The notes: generated by a model not told the origin, from the letters alone. A DNA stretch of 64,000 bases from an uncultured Draconibacterium sp. (GCF_963677575.1 NZ_OY782038.1:1426001-1490000), one strand, 5' to 3'; counted from the first letter of the stretch, positions 28,087 to 38,393 are shown. Made by a program: numbers and translations.

Positions 28087-29751
28087 TTATTGCAGAGTAA
28101 AAGAATACGTTTCTTTATAGCTTGTTTCAAACCAGCTTTCGTAAACAAAACAGTCGATATAAACTTCCCCTGTTGCCGTATTGAAATATGACTGGTTCTG
28201 TGTTACATTATTCGTCCCCCCTGTACTTTCTATTAATTCCAGGAAAGAGTACATTTCAATTTTCTTACAGTTTTCTTTTCCCGGCATATCCTCGTCGGTA
28301 ACAGAGAACAACACTGCATACCAGTCTCCATCACCACCAAAACCATATTGTGCCTGTGCAATTGCGGCATCCCAGTTTTCATCCCCGGCTCTTTGGCATT
28401 CCGAAGCTAACCATATAGTATTCCCAATATTGCGAGTACGCTCGTTTTTAATGATATTGAGATCATAAGTTCCTACCAACGATTTAGTTACATCAAGATA
28501 AATTACAGAAGAACCATCAAGCGAGCCTATTTCAAAATCTTCAGGCGCAATAACTAAAGGTACCAGATAATGATCTGTAGTGCTAAGCGCCAAGTCAGAA
28601 AGGTCAATACTATACTGGATATCTACCGATTTTGTGTTTTTATCGATTTTACCGTTGGTAATACTAACAACACCTTCAGGCAATGTCTGATAGTTTTCTC
28701 CATTTAAAGTATTAAATGCTGTAATTAATGAAGGATCGTAATTAAAATTGATAGAAAGATCTGTAGATGCCAATGTATTAGCCGCTACATTTATTGCTCC
28801 GCTTAATGTAGAAATACTTGATGAAACCGGCACCGGAGCTGTTTCACTGCCATTTGTGATTGATATTTTAAGATCAGAAATATTCACCACATAATACACT
28901 GGCTGGTCTTGCTCAATTACATAATCGGGGTTAGTAGAATTAAGCAGACAAGGCAATAAATATGTAAGCGTATCAGAAAGTCCTAATGCATTAATCTCGC
29001 CAGGAATCACAACAAAGCCATAGTCATTTACCATTCCGGCAGAGAATGAATAGTTGGCTTCTGGCAACAGAGTGTAATCTCCAGAATTTAGTAACACTGC
29101 CTGATCGTCAACAACGACAGAAACAGCAACTTCGTTTGCACTTTCGAAGTTTAGCGTTCCTTCAATACTGAACGACTCCTTAATCTCGCTTCCCTTCGCA
29201 AAATAAAGGTTTATTGGATCTTGGGGCTCAACAGTAATTGTAGAAGCCAGCATATTTACATGAAGCAGCAAAATGTTTTCGCTTTCAACATAATCAACCC
29301 CCTCTTTTTCAGGAGTACTTGCTTTTATCGGAATTACATACGTTGAAGCTTCTTCAACCGAACCTGCTTTTTCGTAAATCTTTTTCGGGAATAGCGTAAT
29401 GCTAAAAGTTGTAGTTTTTTCCTTTTCACCAAACGAGATACTGGTTGGAATAGTATAAAACTCCTCGGATAAAAGTTTTAAGTTCGTACCATTTTCCTGA
29501 TTATAAACATCAAGCACGCCTACATCTACTGTTAAATCCATAGTAAGCTCTCGTGATATTCCATAAACACGTTTGTAAACAACATCATACGATTTGGATT
29601 CATTTAATGAAACCAGACTGACATCATTAAATCCAGGACTAGAGAAACCCGGATTAATCTCAACTAATGGAATTGAATTCATTAGCTCTTCGTTGCAGGC
29701 TCCAAACACGAAAACCATAAGCAACAAATAATAAATTTTCTTAATTTTCAT
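28087..29751 (-). CDS. DUF1735 / DUF4361 surface lipoprotein
   Basis: A 554-residue lipoprotein with the signal ending VFGAC (Cys at about 19). The first half contains DUF1735-type (BT_3987-like) beta domains: a repeated pattern of VDVGVLDVYNQENGTNLKLL and FNTLNGENYQTLPEGVVSI, each followed by a strand of the KTTTFSITLFP or KSVDIQYSIDL type. The C-terminal 130 residues (GTYDLNIIKNERTRNIGNTI through TGEVYIDCFVYESWF) look like DUF4361. Proteins of this make-up sit next to SusC/SusD pairs and act as extra surface glycan-binding proteins; the role here is inferred. First gene of the unit 3 operon, about 110 bp downstream of a candidate HTCS operator. Confidence 0.85.
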   Translation of the reverse strand: MKIKKIYYLLLMVFVFGACNEELMNSIPLVEINPGFSSPGFNDVSLVSLNESKSYDVVYKRVYGISRELTMDLTVDVGVLDVYNQENGTNLKLLSEEFYTIPTSISFGEKEKTTTFSITLFPKKIYEKAGSVEEASTYVIPIKASTPEKEGVDYVESENILLLHVNMLASTITVEPQDPINLYFAKGSEIKESFSIEGTLNFESANEVAVSVVVDDQAVLLNSGDYTLLPEANYSFSAGMVNDYGFVVIPGEINALGLSDTLTYLLPCLLNSTNPDYVIEQDQPVYYVVNISDLKISITNGSETAPVPVSSSISTLSGAINVAANTLASTDLSINFNYDPSLITAFNTLNGENYQTLPEGVVSITNGKIDKNTKSVDIQYSIDLSDLALSTTDHYLVPLVIAPEDFEIGSLDGSSVIYLDVTKSLVGTYDLNIIKNERTRNIGNTIWLASECQRAGDENWDAAIAQAQYGFGGDGDWYAVLFSVTDEDMPGKENCKKIEMYSFLELIESTGGTNNVTQNQSYFNTATGEVYIDCFVYESWFETSYKETYSFTLQ

Positions 29752-29859
29752 AAAATAAATAGATTGATAGATTTAATAAATTTGAGACTCTAATTCTCTC
29801 AACATATGTGTGTGCACCACATGTTAACAAAGTAGCCGAATTCGCTTCAACACGACCGT

Positions 29860-29890
29860 AAACCATGTTTAAAAAACTCAAACAAATGTC
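29860..29890. promoter_or_regulatory. Candidate HTCS3 operator, two half-sites 21 bp apart
   Basis: AAACCATGTT (29860-29869) and AACAAATGTC (29881-29890) form a direct repeat with 21-bp period and a spacer containing AAAAAACTC, like the susC1 operator candidate. A second related dyad, AACATATGTG with CACATGTTAAC, lies at about 29800-29828. The remaining 29752-30048 is otherwise empty of genes. Confidence 0.55.
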
Positions 29891-30048
29891 TAAATGCCAC
29901 AAAACGCACACACGTAAAAACCTTTTGTACAGATAATTAAATAAAAACAATAGGGATTCTAGTGATTTATATGCTTAACACCGGGCAGCATTGGTTTTTG
30001 AATTGAATTAAGCTTAAAAAGGAAGGTGAAAGAAGGAGGATTGTTGGG

Positions 30049-33000
30049 CTACATTCCGAAGTATTCGCGAGGAGACTTTCCATAAACCTCCCTGAATCGT
30101 CGGGTAAAATAGGTAGGGCTAGAAAAACCTGTTTGATAAGCTGCTTCTGAAATATTACATTTCCCTTCAGCAATTAACATAGCAGCCTGGCGTAAACGAA
30201 CGTTGCGAATAAATTCAGTAGCAGAGCACCCCGTCAGGTTTTTTAATTTTAAATGCAACAATGACCTGCTAACTCGCAATTCTTTAACAATAAAAGCAAC
30301 ATCAAGTTCCGTATTATCAATATTTTTTTGTACCAATTCTGCAATGTCGTTTATAAATTCCCGATCAAGATCAGAACTCCCGACTTCTTCCGGAATCAGA
30401 TTTAAATCAGATTTAAAACGTTTAACAAGATTTCTGCGCGTTGATAAAATATTGTCGATAAGTTTTGTTAGTATATGAGGGAAAAATGGTTTTTGTATAT
30501 AATAGTCGGCACCGGTATTCAAACCTTCATATTCGCTTTCTTCTCCACATTTAGCAGTTAAAAGCACAACCGGAATATGCGAAGTACGCAAATCTGCTTT
30601 AAGTGTCCGACACAATTCAAAACCATCAATTCCGGGCATCATCACATCGCTAATAATCAAATCGGGTATTAGCTCATCAAGCTTTTTTAATCCCTCTTCA
30701 CCACTATTAGCCCGGCATACCGAATAATCAGCCGATAAGGTTTCTGAAATAAAATCAAGTAAATCTTCATTATCGTCAACCACCAATACCAATGGTTTCC
30801 CATCGGGCAGAAGAAAGTTATTCTCCTGGAGAGAATCATCTAAATTGTAATCCAACAAACTAGCATTTCGAATAAACTGTGTTTGTTCCATTACAATTTC
30901 CTGATCCTTATAAAACCTTCTCGAAACAGGTAATTGCACAATAAAAGTACTTCCTTCGCCAACATTACTTTCAACCTCTATTTTTCCTCGATGTAATTCG
31001 ACCAAACTTTGAACAAAAGCCAAACCGATTCCAGAACCTACAGAATTCCCAATATTTTTTTCGTCTTTATAAAAACGGTCAAATATTTTTAGTTTCTTAT
31101 CTGGAGCAATACCTACTCCTGTATCATGTACCTTTATATTAAGGTACTGATCTTCTGTATTTTTTTCGTTAACCAGTTTTAAGCTAATATGTATAGTCCC
31201 GCCTTTATTCGTAAACTTTAATGCATTTGATATAAGGTTAATAAGAATGGTTTCCAGTTTTAACTGGTCAACCCATATCTCCTGATCTAGATCAAATAAG
31301 TCACACTCAAGTTTAACTCCTTTGTTTTTAGCTGATGCCGAAAAAGACTCCTTAATATCGTTTATTAACGGAGTAATATTTTGGCTACATACATTTAAAG
31401 TTTCTTTTCCACTATCAATCTTTCTGAACTCAAGTAACTGGTTTATTAATGTCAGTAATCTGTGTGCATTATGTTTGATTCCCTTCATTTTCCGAATTGC
31501 TCCGGGCGTTAGTCTTTCTTCCTCCAAAATTCGGCTCAATGGCCCAATTATTAGCGTTAAAGGAGTTCGCAGTTCGTGAGACACATTGGTAAAAAAGTCT
31601 AATTTGAAATTATTCAACTCTTTTATAGAATCTTTTTCATGGCGTTCCATTTCCGCCAATGCTTTGGTTTTTTGTATTTTGGTAATGGTCAAATAAAAAA
31701 TAAGCATTGCTAAAAGAGCTAACAAGAAATAGATAAAAAACCCCCAACCAGAAAGCCAAAATGGAGGTTCTATTATAATTGACAAAGTATTTTCGTGTCC
31801 AAGCCACTCATTTTTGTCGGTTGTTGCTTTTACATGAAACCGGTATGTTCCCGGACTTAGGTTGGTATAAGTTGCAAAATCTCTGTTTCCAACATAATTC
31901 CAGTCTTTATCAAAGTTCTCAAGGTAGTAGGCATACTCACATTTTCCTTTGTTTTGAAAATTAAGCCCTGTATATTCTATTGTAAAAACATTCTGTTTAT
32001 GTTTTAATCTTATTTCAGGATGAAAATTCAGAGATTTTTTCAAAGCTCCTTTTGGGTTGGGCAAAAGAGGTTGATTAAATAGCTGCATTCCCCGGAAAAC
32101 AATATTCAGTACCTTTCGTTTTGCAAACTTTTCTTTCTCATTAAAAGATATCATTCCATTGTTTCCTCCAAAATAAATGTTCCCTTTCGAGTCTTTATAA
32201 GATGCTCTGAAATTAAACTGCTCAAAGGGAAGGTCAGAGTCTCTGTCGAAATAATAATATTCTTCGGTATCCGGATTCAATTTAACCAAACCTTTATCTC
32301 CACTAACCCAAAGTGTTCCGTCAGCACTTTCTTCCAGGCTAAAAATCCAGGAAAAAGGAAATCCTGTGCTCTCATTATATTGTTTCACAGTTTCATCCAA
32401 AAAATTATAACACCATAGCCCTTCCAGGCAGTCACCCACCCACAAGCAGCCTTTCGAATCTTTTTTTACAAAGTTTATATGTTTTAAATTTTTAAGTTTA
32501 TCAAATGCAGTGAGTTTGTGTTCTTGCCGATCAAAATAATATATGCTGGTTAGGCTCGAAAACCATATCCGATTGCCATCAGCAAAACAAGATTCAAACT
32601 GAGTGCCCAATAAAGTTTCCGGGAAAAACGGATGTATCTTTTGCGTTTTGGTATTATATACAGCAATTCCGGCAGATGTAGTTATGTAAATACTGTCTCC
32701 CAAATTCAATAATGAGTAAATATTATCTGCCGGCAAATCCGGCTCACTATTTTTATTAATATAGCCAAAACTACCTTTTCTAAGATCCAGAATATTGATA
32801 CCTCCGGTATAAGTTCCAATCCAGAGTTTATAGCGTGTTTCGAACATCAAACAGTGTACATTATTAAATGACAACCCATTGCCTGCACTCAATAGTTTAG
32901 TTACTTTTCCTGTTTCTCTGTCAATTCGGTTTACTCCCATGTCTTCTGTAGCAATCCAAATATTGTTTCCATCATCTTCAACGATGCTACTTACAACATT

Positions 33001-34071
33001 TCCGCCAATGTTATATTCACCCTGTCCTGCATGCCAAAACTTAAAGAAATCGGTATCATTGCTCCAAAGATTAATGCCTCCAAAATAAGTTCCCAACCAC
33101 ATATTGCCGTCTTTGTCACAAAAAATATCATAAATTGGATTTGTATTTAATCCATCGGCATCATTAAAATTGTATTGATAATTACTAAATTCCTCGGTAT
33201 ATGGCGACCAGATAGTTAACCCATTTTCAGTACCAATCCAGATATTCCCCTGGCGGTCTTCTTTCATTGTATGAATCAGGTTATGCAAAAGATGGCTGTC
33301 TCCTGGCTGATCTTCAGAAAAATACTGTGTTCTGCCATTTGTTAAATTTATTCTGTAAACACCGTTATCTGCTTGTCCAAGCCATACAGAATTATTCTGA
33401 TCCAGATAAAAAACGGGAATATCATTCCAATTAAAATTTTCAGGCAAGTTAAACACCCGCCGATCAGAATTCTGGCAATCAACAACATATAACTTATCAT
33501 CATTGCCAACACCTACTACATTATGATTTCGTTCTTTTACGCGAACAATTTTAGCATCACCTTCGGGCATTGTAAAACCCAAAACATCTGTTATCCGCTG
33601 AAATTCAGTTCCGCCATACGACAAAAAAAACAATCCATCATTTCCAACAGCCCACATTCCCTCTTTTGATGGCTGAATTTCAAGAATTCCATTAAGGGAA
33701 TTAAGTACAGGATGTTTTTCAAATTTTTCATTTTTGAAATCAAAACAATAAAACTTATTTTCAATTGTTTGAGCAATCAATCCAGAATCGGCAACTGTAT
33801 AAAATCTTTTACACCATAAATCAAAACTACTACCTGTTTCGTCAACGGCTTTAAAAGTTTTAAAATACTTTCCATCAAAACGACATACAGAACTTCTTGT
33901 AGCTGCCCAAATATATCCAAACTGATCCTGACATATACTTTTTATGTAGGAGGAAGGCAAACCGTCTTCAGAAGTGTAATGAATAAAACTTAACTTCCCT
34001 CCATTTGCTGAAACAAAAGTAGAAAGGAATAGTAGGGTTTGTGTTAGAAATATTCTAAAACGACAGTTCAT
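30049..34071 (-). CDS. Hybrid two-component system sensor/regulator HTCS3
   Basis: A 1340-residue HTCS. Signal peptide to about residue 22, propeller repeats (DQFGYIWAATRSSVCRFDG; DKDGNMWLGTYFGGINLW), Y_Y_Y domain to about 765 and a transmembrane helix at about 775-800 (FFIYFLLALLAMLIFYLTI). H-box FTNVSHELRTPLTLI (His at 832), HATPase, receiver with LVVDDNEDLLDF and LIISDVMMPGIDGFEL (Asp near 1142), C-terminal AraC HTH ending SPREYFGM. All active-site motifs are intact. It sits between the DUF1735-SusC3-SusD3 operon and the GH43/GH51 genes and could control both. Its sensor resembles HTCS1 and HTCS2 even though SusC3/SusD3 belong to a different branch. Confidence 0.95.
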   Translation of the reverse strand: MNCRFRIFLTQTLLFLSTFVSANGGKLSFIHYTSEDGLPSSYIKSICQDQFGYIWAATRSSVCRFDGKYFKTFKAVDETGSSFDLWCKRFYTVADSGLIAQTIENKFYCFDFKNEKFEKHPVLNSLNGILEIQPSKEGMWAVGNDGLFFLSYGGTEFQRITDVLGFTMPEGDAKIVRVKERNHNVVGVGNDDKLYVVDCQNSDRRVFNLPENFNWNDIPVFYLDQNNSVWLGQADNGVYRINLTNGRTQYFSEDQPGDSHLLHNLIHTMKEDRQGNIWIGTENGLTIWSPYTEEFSNYQYNFNDADGLNTNPIYDIFCDKDGNMWLGTYFGGINLWSNDTDFFKFWHAGQGEYNIGGNVVSSIVEDDGNNIWIATEDMGVNRIDRETGKVTKLLSAGNGLSFNNVHCLMFETRYKLWIGTYTGGINILDLRKGSFGYINKNSEPDLPADNIYSLLNLGDSIYITTSAGIAVYNTKTQKIHPFFPETLLGTQFESCFADGNRIWFSSLTSIYYFDRQEHKLTAFDKLKNLKHINFVKKDSKGCLWVGDCLEGLWCYNFLDETVKQYNESTGFPFSWIFSLEESADGTLWVSGDKGLVKLNPDTEEYYYFDRDSDLPFEQFNFRASYKDSKGNIYFGGNNGMISFNEKEKFAKRKVLNIVFRGMQLFNQPLLPNPKGALKKSLNFHPEIRLKHKQNVFTIEYTGLNFQNKGKCEYAYYLENFDKDWNYVGNRDFATYTNLSPGTYRFHVKATTDKNEWLGHENTLSIIIEPPFWLSGWGFFIYFLLALLAMLIFYLTITKIQKTKALAEMERHEKDSIKELNNFKLDFFTNVSHELRTPLTLIIGPLSRILEEERLTPGAIRKMKGIKHNAHRLLTLINQLLEFRKIDSGKETLNVCSQNITPLINDIKESFSASAKNKGVKLECDLFDLDQEIWVDQLKLETILINLISNALKFTNKGGTIHISLKLVNEKNTEDQYLNIKVHDTGVGIAPDKKLKIFDRFYKDEKNIGNSVGSGIGLAFVQSLVELHRGKIEVESNVGEGSTFIVQLPVSRRFYKDQEIVMEQTQFIRNASLLDYNLDDSLQENNFLLPDGKPLVLVVDDNEDLLDFISETLSADYSVCRANSGEEGLKKLDELIPDLIISDVMMPGIDGFELCRTLKADLRTSHIPVVLLTAKCGEESEYEGLNTGADYYIQKPFFPHILTKLIDNILSTRRNLVKRFKSDLNLIPEEVGSSDLDREFINDIAELVQKNIDNTELDVAFIVKELRVSRSLLHLKLKNLTGCSATEFIRNVRLRQAAMLIAEGKCNISEAAYQTGFSSPTYFTRRFREVYGKSPREYFGM

Positions 34072-34100
34072 TTAAATACTGCATTACTTTCTGTACAACA

Positions 34101-34108
34101 CAAAAATA
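34101..34108 (-). promoter_or_regulatory. -7 box for HTCS3
   Basis: The minus strand reads TATTTTTG (TAnnTTTG), 30 bp upstream of the HTCS3 start. Just upstream is CACAAATGTC (34132-34141), a half-site of the HTCS operator motif, which would fit autoregulation. Confidence 0.45.
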
Positions 34109-34179
34109 ACAGGAGTAAGCACTCTTTCTAACACAAATGTCTAAAAAACTAAAAAAAGATAAATAATTCGGTTTGTAAT

Positions 34180-36321
34180 TTATTTAATAGGCACAATACC
34201 TTCCAGGGTAGGTTTCACCTCAATAATATTTCCATCGGCATCAAACTCCAGTTTATCGATACAAACCTCGCGGTTAAAACCGGCACGGTAGCCCATATTT
34301 TTTCCTTTTGGGTAGGTAAAACGGTGATACACCAAATACCACTCATCTTTTCCCGGAATCTGGATGGCCGAGTTATGTCCCGTCGCCATTATTCCCTGCT
34401 CCGAATCACGCTGAATTACAATATTATTTTCAGGAATGGTCAATTCTCCCAAAGGCGATTTACTGGTTGCGTAACGCACTTTGTAATTCGGACTGCGGGT
34501 ATCGTCCTCCGACCACATAAAATAGTAGGTATCGTTACGGAATATTACATACACGCCTTCGCGAAATGTATTATCCGGTGTCATTACATTTAGCGTTTCC
34601 TTTTTTAGCGAAACCATATCGTCGTTCAGCTCGGCACCCGCCATGTAACCGTTTCCCCAATACAGGTAGCTTTTACCCGTTTTCGGATCGGTAAACACAT
34701 CAGGATCGATTTCCTGACCTCTGTTAATCCCCTCAGGTTTCCAGTTAATCAATGGTTTGCCACTGTCAACAAACGGGCCTTCGGGGTTATCAGCAACAGC
34801 AACACCAATTTTCTGTCTTCCACAGAAATAGAAAAAGTATTTGTACTTGCCATTAATTTTCTTCTCGATAATACAGGGCGCCCAGGCGTTATGTTCGGCC
34901 CAGCTTACATCGCCACGCAGGTTCAGAATTATTCCTTCATCTTTCCAGTCAACCAAGTTTTCAGAAGAGAAAGTTTTGAAATAATAACCTCCCCAATTAT
35001 GAAATCCGTCGCTGGTTGGATAGATGTAATACTTGCCAGTTTTTTCGGAATACAACACATCGGGATCAGCATATAAACCATCCAACACCGGGTTATGATC
35101 TTCCGAAACAATGGCACTGTAAGCCTGTTTGCCAACACCCTCCATTTCGATGGTATATTGAACCGGGCCATCAGAAAAATCCTGCGGTCCGACTGGTGTT
35201 ACGCTTACTCCCGAGAATGTATTAAACTGTGGGTCGAAGGCAGTAATATCAACACCTTTTTTTACCGGAAAGCGAATCGTTCTTTTCTCGCTGTCGATAT
35301 TTACATTTTGCTTTTTTAATCCGTCGGCAGTGGCTTCTACCAGCGGATCATCCATTTTTCCCCATTTCGCGATCAAGCGTTTTAACTCTGCTTTTGTAAT
35401 CGGCAACACAGTTCCATGGCGTGGATGGAAATTCATTGAAATAGCTTCGTCAATCACTTCAAAGTGCTGCAAGTCGGCACTTTTTGTAAACTGGTACCTG
35501 CCCAATCCATACACATCGTACATCAAAATCCATTCGTTCGAATTGTTCAGTTTAAAAACACCTGAACCTTCCACATTCTCCGTTTCCTTATCCACTCGCT
35601 CCAAACTCGGATATTCATATCCTTCTGTCAACTTATCGGAAATGGCTAGTTTAATTCCCGGCTCACCACTTTCAGATTTATGGAACATGTAGAATTTCCC
35701 GTCCTTTTTAATGATATCAGCATCAATGCAGGCGTTATTAGTCGGACTGAATAATAGTTGTTTCGGAGCAGCTTCCAAAGCGCTAAAATCCTCCTTTGCG
35801 TATGCATAATAAATAATGTCAGGATCATCGCCTTGTTTCATCGAGAAATAAACCATGTATTTTCCGGCTTCCTCATCGTAAATGGTTTGCGGTGCCCAAA
35901 CACGCCAAACATCGCCAAACTCATCAGGGAAAGCTTCAGGAATATTAACCACCGACGATTGCCAGTTGATCAGATCCTCCGATTTCAGCAACACCATCGC
36001 ATAGTTTTTCCAACCCATATCGGTTACATACAAATCGGTAACCACCATATAAAAGTTGCCATCTTCGCCGCGCAGAATATGCGGATCGCGCACACCTCCG
36101 GTTGAGCAAATATCGTCGTTATCCAGAACTGGTTGATTATTATTTAAGGCACGGTAATTATAACCGTCCTCACTTACGGCAAAACGAATCGACTCTTCGC
36201 CCGGTCCGTTGCCGGTAAAGTAGGTAAACAAATAAGCTTCGTAATTTTCAGCTGTGTTACAAGCTGAAAAGAATATCAAAAAGAATAATGTTGATAACAG
36301 CAGATTTTTATTGCGTTTCAT
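34180..36321 (-). CDS. Double GH43-family glycosidase lipoprotein
   Basis: A lipoprotein of 713 residues (start at 36321; signal ending FFSAC) with two GH43-type five-blade propellers. Module 1 (about 30-310) has GGVRDPHI, CIDADII and VEGSGVFK, supplying the usual Asp/Asp/Glu set. A beta-domain linker follows (about 320-405; KRTIRFPVKKG). Module 2 (about 408-713) has GLYADPDVLY, EIDPDVFTDP and FREGVYVIFR, again with the complete set. GH43 enzymes act mainly as arabinofuranosidases, arabinanases or xylosidases; with the GH51 gene upstream, arabinan or arabinoxylan side chains are the likely substrate (inference). Two apparently active modules in one chain suggest two linkage specificities. Separated from GH51 by 131 bp containing a repeat fragment. 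Confidence 0.9.
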   Translation of the reverse strand: MKRNKNLLLSTLFFLIFFSACNTAENYEAYLFTYFTGNGPGEESIRFAVSEDGYNYRALNNNQPVLDNDDICSTGGVRDPHILRGEDGNFYMVVTDLYVTDMGWKNYAMVLLKSEDLINWQSSVVNIPEAFPDEFGDVWRVWAPQTIYDEEAGKYMVYFSMKQGDDPDIIYYAYAKEDFSALEAAPKQLLFSPTNNACIDADIIKKDGKFYMFHKSESGEPGIKLAISDKLTEGYEYPSLERVDKETENVEGSGVFKLNNSNEWILMYDVYGLGRYQFTKSADLQHFEVIDEAISMNFHPRHGTVLPITKAELKRLIAKWGKMDDPLVEATADGLKKQNVNIDSEKRTIRFPVKKGVDITAFDPQFNTFSGVSVTPVGPQDFSDGPVQYTIEMEGVGKQAYSAIVSEDHNPVLDGLYADPDVLYSEKTGKYYIYPTSDGFHNWGGYYFKTFSSENLVDWKDEGIILNLRGDVSWAEHNAWAPCIIEKKINGKYKYFFYFCGRQKIGVAVADNPEGPFVDSGKPLINWKPEGINRGQEIDPDVFTDPKTGKSYLYWGNGYMAGAELNDDMVSLKKETLNVMTPDNTFREGVYVIFRNDTYYFMWSEDDTRSPNYKVRYATSKSPLGELTIPENNIVIQRDSEQGIMATGHNSAIQIPGKDEWYLVYHRFTYPKGKNMGYRAGFNREVCIDKLEFDADGNIIEVKPTLEGIVPIK

Positions 36322-36349
36322 TAGAATATATTTTATCATCATTTAAATT

Positions 36350-36422
36350 ACCCCCTGTCGCTTCCTCGGCGCTCCTGTCCCTCAAAAGGGGACAATCGGA
36401 ACGAAGTAACGATAGAGGTGAA
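36350..36422. repeat. GC-rich Bacteroidota-type intergenic repeat fragment
   Basis: Between the GH51 stop and the GH43 start lies a GC-rich segment unlike its surroundings, with ACCCCCTGTCGC, the inverted pair TGTCCC/GGGACA (36376-36394) and AGAGGTG. Such CACCTC...GGGACAGGAGC...GACAGGGGGT segments are familiar as dispersed intergenic repeats in Bacteroidota. It could stabilise or separate the two mRNAs. Confidence 0.5.
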
Positions 36423-36452
36423 AATTATTACACTGAACTTCTAATTCAATTT

Positions 36453-38393
36453 CTATTCATCAATTTTTACACGGCATACATAAAATGCATTTCCCAGTAC
36501 TTTTAGTTTAAATCCGCTTTCATCAGCCCAAACCGATGAATGAGTCGGAACCAAAGTATTCGGCGCTTTTCGTGTATTTATTGCTTCGGGTTGGTTACTG
36601 TGTAAACAGGTAATTTTCACTTCAGCTTTTTCAATTGATTTTTTCAATCCTTTCAAACTGATATTAATATCCTGAACTTCATCGGAAGCATTTACCACTT
36701 TTACAATCACTTCCGAAGTAATCTCATCGATTACGGCACTGGCGTAAAGACTATCCTGCCCCGTAATATTCTCACCATCAGCCGTTATCGCAAGTACGTT
36801 TGTTCCTGTATTGTCCGCATACATTTGCTGCACATAGTAATTAGGTGTGCGCACCACCTGCAGGTTATCAAACCAAATCATATCGGGTTTCCACTGCCAG
36901 GCATCGTAATGCGCAAAAAGCGGTGCATAAGTTGCCAGATGAACGATATCGGCGTTGCGTTCCAAACCTGTCATAAAAGCAGCTTCAGAAATTGCAGCGC
37001 GCAGGTTGTTATCGCGTGTTTCGTGGTGCGAAGCAAATTCGCCGGCAAATACTTTTGGGCCATTACGGTCATAGCTGTCGTAGCGCTTGGCGTTTGCCAA
37101 AAACCACTCCGGACTGCGGTAATAATGTTCGTCAACCAAATCAACTTTCAGTTCTGTCATTTTTGGCCACAGGTAATCGAAATTCTCTCCGTCAGGTGTT
37201 GGGCCGGCTGTTCCAATGATCTTTATCTCCGGGTGTTTTTCACGAAGCACTTCCATAAAAGGAATCAATCGCTCCACATAACCTTCGCCCCATTGTTCGT
37301 TTCCAATGGCCAGGTATTTCAGGTTAAAAGGCTCAGGATGCCCCATTTCTGCACGTACTTTTCCCCATTCCGAGTCAACCGGTCCGTTGGCAAACTCAAT
37401 CAGGTCAACCGCATCTTCAATGTATGGTTCCAAATCCCCAACAGGCACACATTCTTCACTTTCATACTGACAAGCCAAACCACAGCTAATAACCGGCAGC
37501 GGCTCTGCTCCCAAGTCTTCACTTAACAAAAAGTATTCGTAAAAACCCATTCCATAAGTTTGATAATAATCAGGAAAAAAGCGGTGTTTAAACGTATAGT
37601 TCCATCGGTTCTCATTCAATGGGCGGTTTTCAACCGGCCCAACACTGTTTTTCCACTGGTAGCGGGTTTCCAGCGTATTTCCTTCGATGATACATCCACC
37701 GGGAAAACGAAAAACTCCGGGATTTAATTCATAAAGTGCTTCTGCTAAATCTTTGCGCAAACCATTCTCTCGATTTTTCCAGGTTTCGGTTGGGAACATA
37801 GAAATATGATCCAGATCAACCTCTCCGGCCGATCTTAAAACCACGCGAACTTTACCTTTTGCATCGGTTGCATTCGATTTTATAATACACTGATATTTTT
37901 CCCAGTTTTTGCCCGAAACAAACAACTCTCCTCTTCCGATAACTTCTTCTCCGGCACTTACCAACTCAATTCCAAATTTCTTTTCGCCACCATCAATAGA
38001 GCGAGCAAAAAACGAAAAACGATAGGTATCGTTCTTTTTGAAGCCAATTCCTCTGAAACCATTATTTTCAAGGCCGGTGCCACGTCGTAAACCGGTTTCG
38101 TTTAAACGAACATAGTTTGGATTTCGGTCGAAACAAGGCGCTTCACTTTTTACATCCACATTACCGAAAGGCAACCACCCCACAAATGGTTGATCGAACT
38201 CGAACGAACGGTTTTTAATTAATTCGGCATAAAGGCCACCATCGGCACCAAAATTTATGTCTTCGAAAAATACACCGTACATATCGGGCTGAACGGTCGC
38301 ACCGGGCTTATTTACTTCAACTTCAAAATTCTTTTGGGCAAATAAACTCTGGCTCCAAATGGCCATCAGAAAAATAATCGTTCTTAACTTCAT
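36453..38393 (-). CDS. GH51 alpha-L-arabinofuranosidase
   Basis: A 646-residue secreted enzyme with a signal peptide (MKLRTIIFLMAIWSQSLFAQ). It begins with the GH51 strand MYGVFFEDINFGADGGLYAE. A CBM4/9-like beta-sandwich insert follows (about 60-200; RGTGLENNGFRGIGFKKN, FFARSIDGGEKKFGIEL), then the (beta/alpha)8 barrel. The general acid/base Glu is in YLAIGNEQWGEGY and the nucleophile Glu in KVFAGEFASHH. The C-terminal beta domain is typical for the family. It releases alpha-linked arabinofuranose from arabinan, arabinoxylan or arabino-oligosaccharides in the periplasm or outside the cell. Followed on the same strand by the double-GH43 gene, so the two probably work together. Confidence 0.93.
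   Translation of the reverse strand: MKLRTIIFLMAIWSQSLFAQKNFEVEVNKPGATVQPDMYGVFFEDINFGADGGLYAELIKNRSFEFDQPFVGWLPFGNVDVKSEAPCFDRNPNYVRLNETGLRRGTGLENNGFRGIGFKKNDTYRFSFFARSIDGGEKKFGIELVSAGEEVIGRGELFVSGKNWEKYQCIIKSNATDAKGKVRVVLRSAGEVDLDHISMFPTETWKNRENGLRKDLAEALYELNPGVFRFPGGCIIEGNTLETRYQWKNSVGPVENRPLNENRWNYTFKHRFFPDYYQTYGMGFYEYFLLSEDLGAEPLPVISCGLACQYESEECVPVGDLEPYIEDAVDLIEFANGPVDSEWGKVRAEMGHPEPFNLKYLAIGNEQWGEGYVERLIPFMEVLREKHPEIKIIGTAGPTPDGENFDYLWPKMTELKVDLVDEHYYRSPEWFLANAKRYDSYDRNGPKVFAGEFASHHETRDNNLRAAISEAAFMTGLERNADIVHLATYAPLFAHYDAWQWKPDMIWFDNLQVVRTPNYYVQQMYADNTGTNVLAITADGENITGQDSLYASAVIDEITSEVIVKVVNASDEVQDINISLKGLKKSIEKAEVKITCLHSNQPEAINTRKAPNTLVPTHSSVWADESGFKLKVLGNAFYVCRVKIDE

Noticed and set aside
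36825..37526. 233-codon plus-strand open frame
   Set aside because: It lies wholly antisense to the well-supported GH51 gene, and its translation is rich in Cys, His and Phe with no domain. It is a shadow frame.
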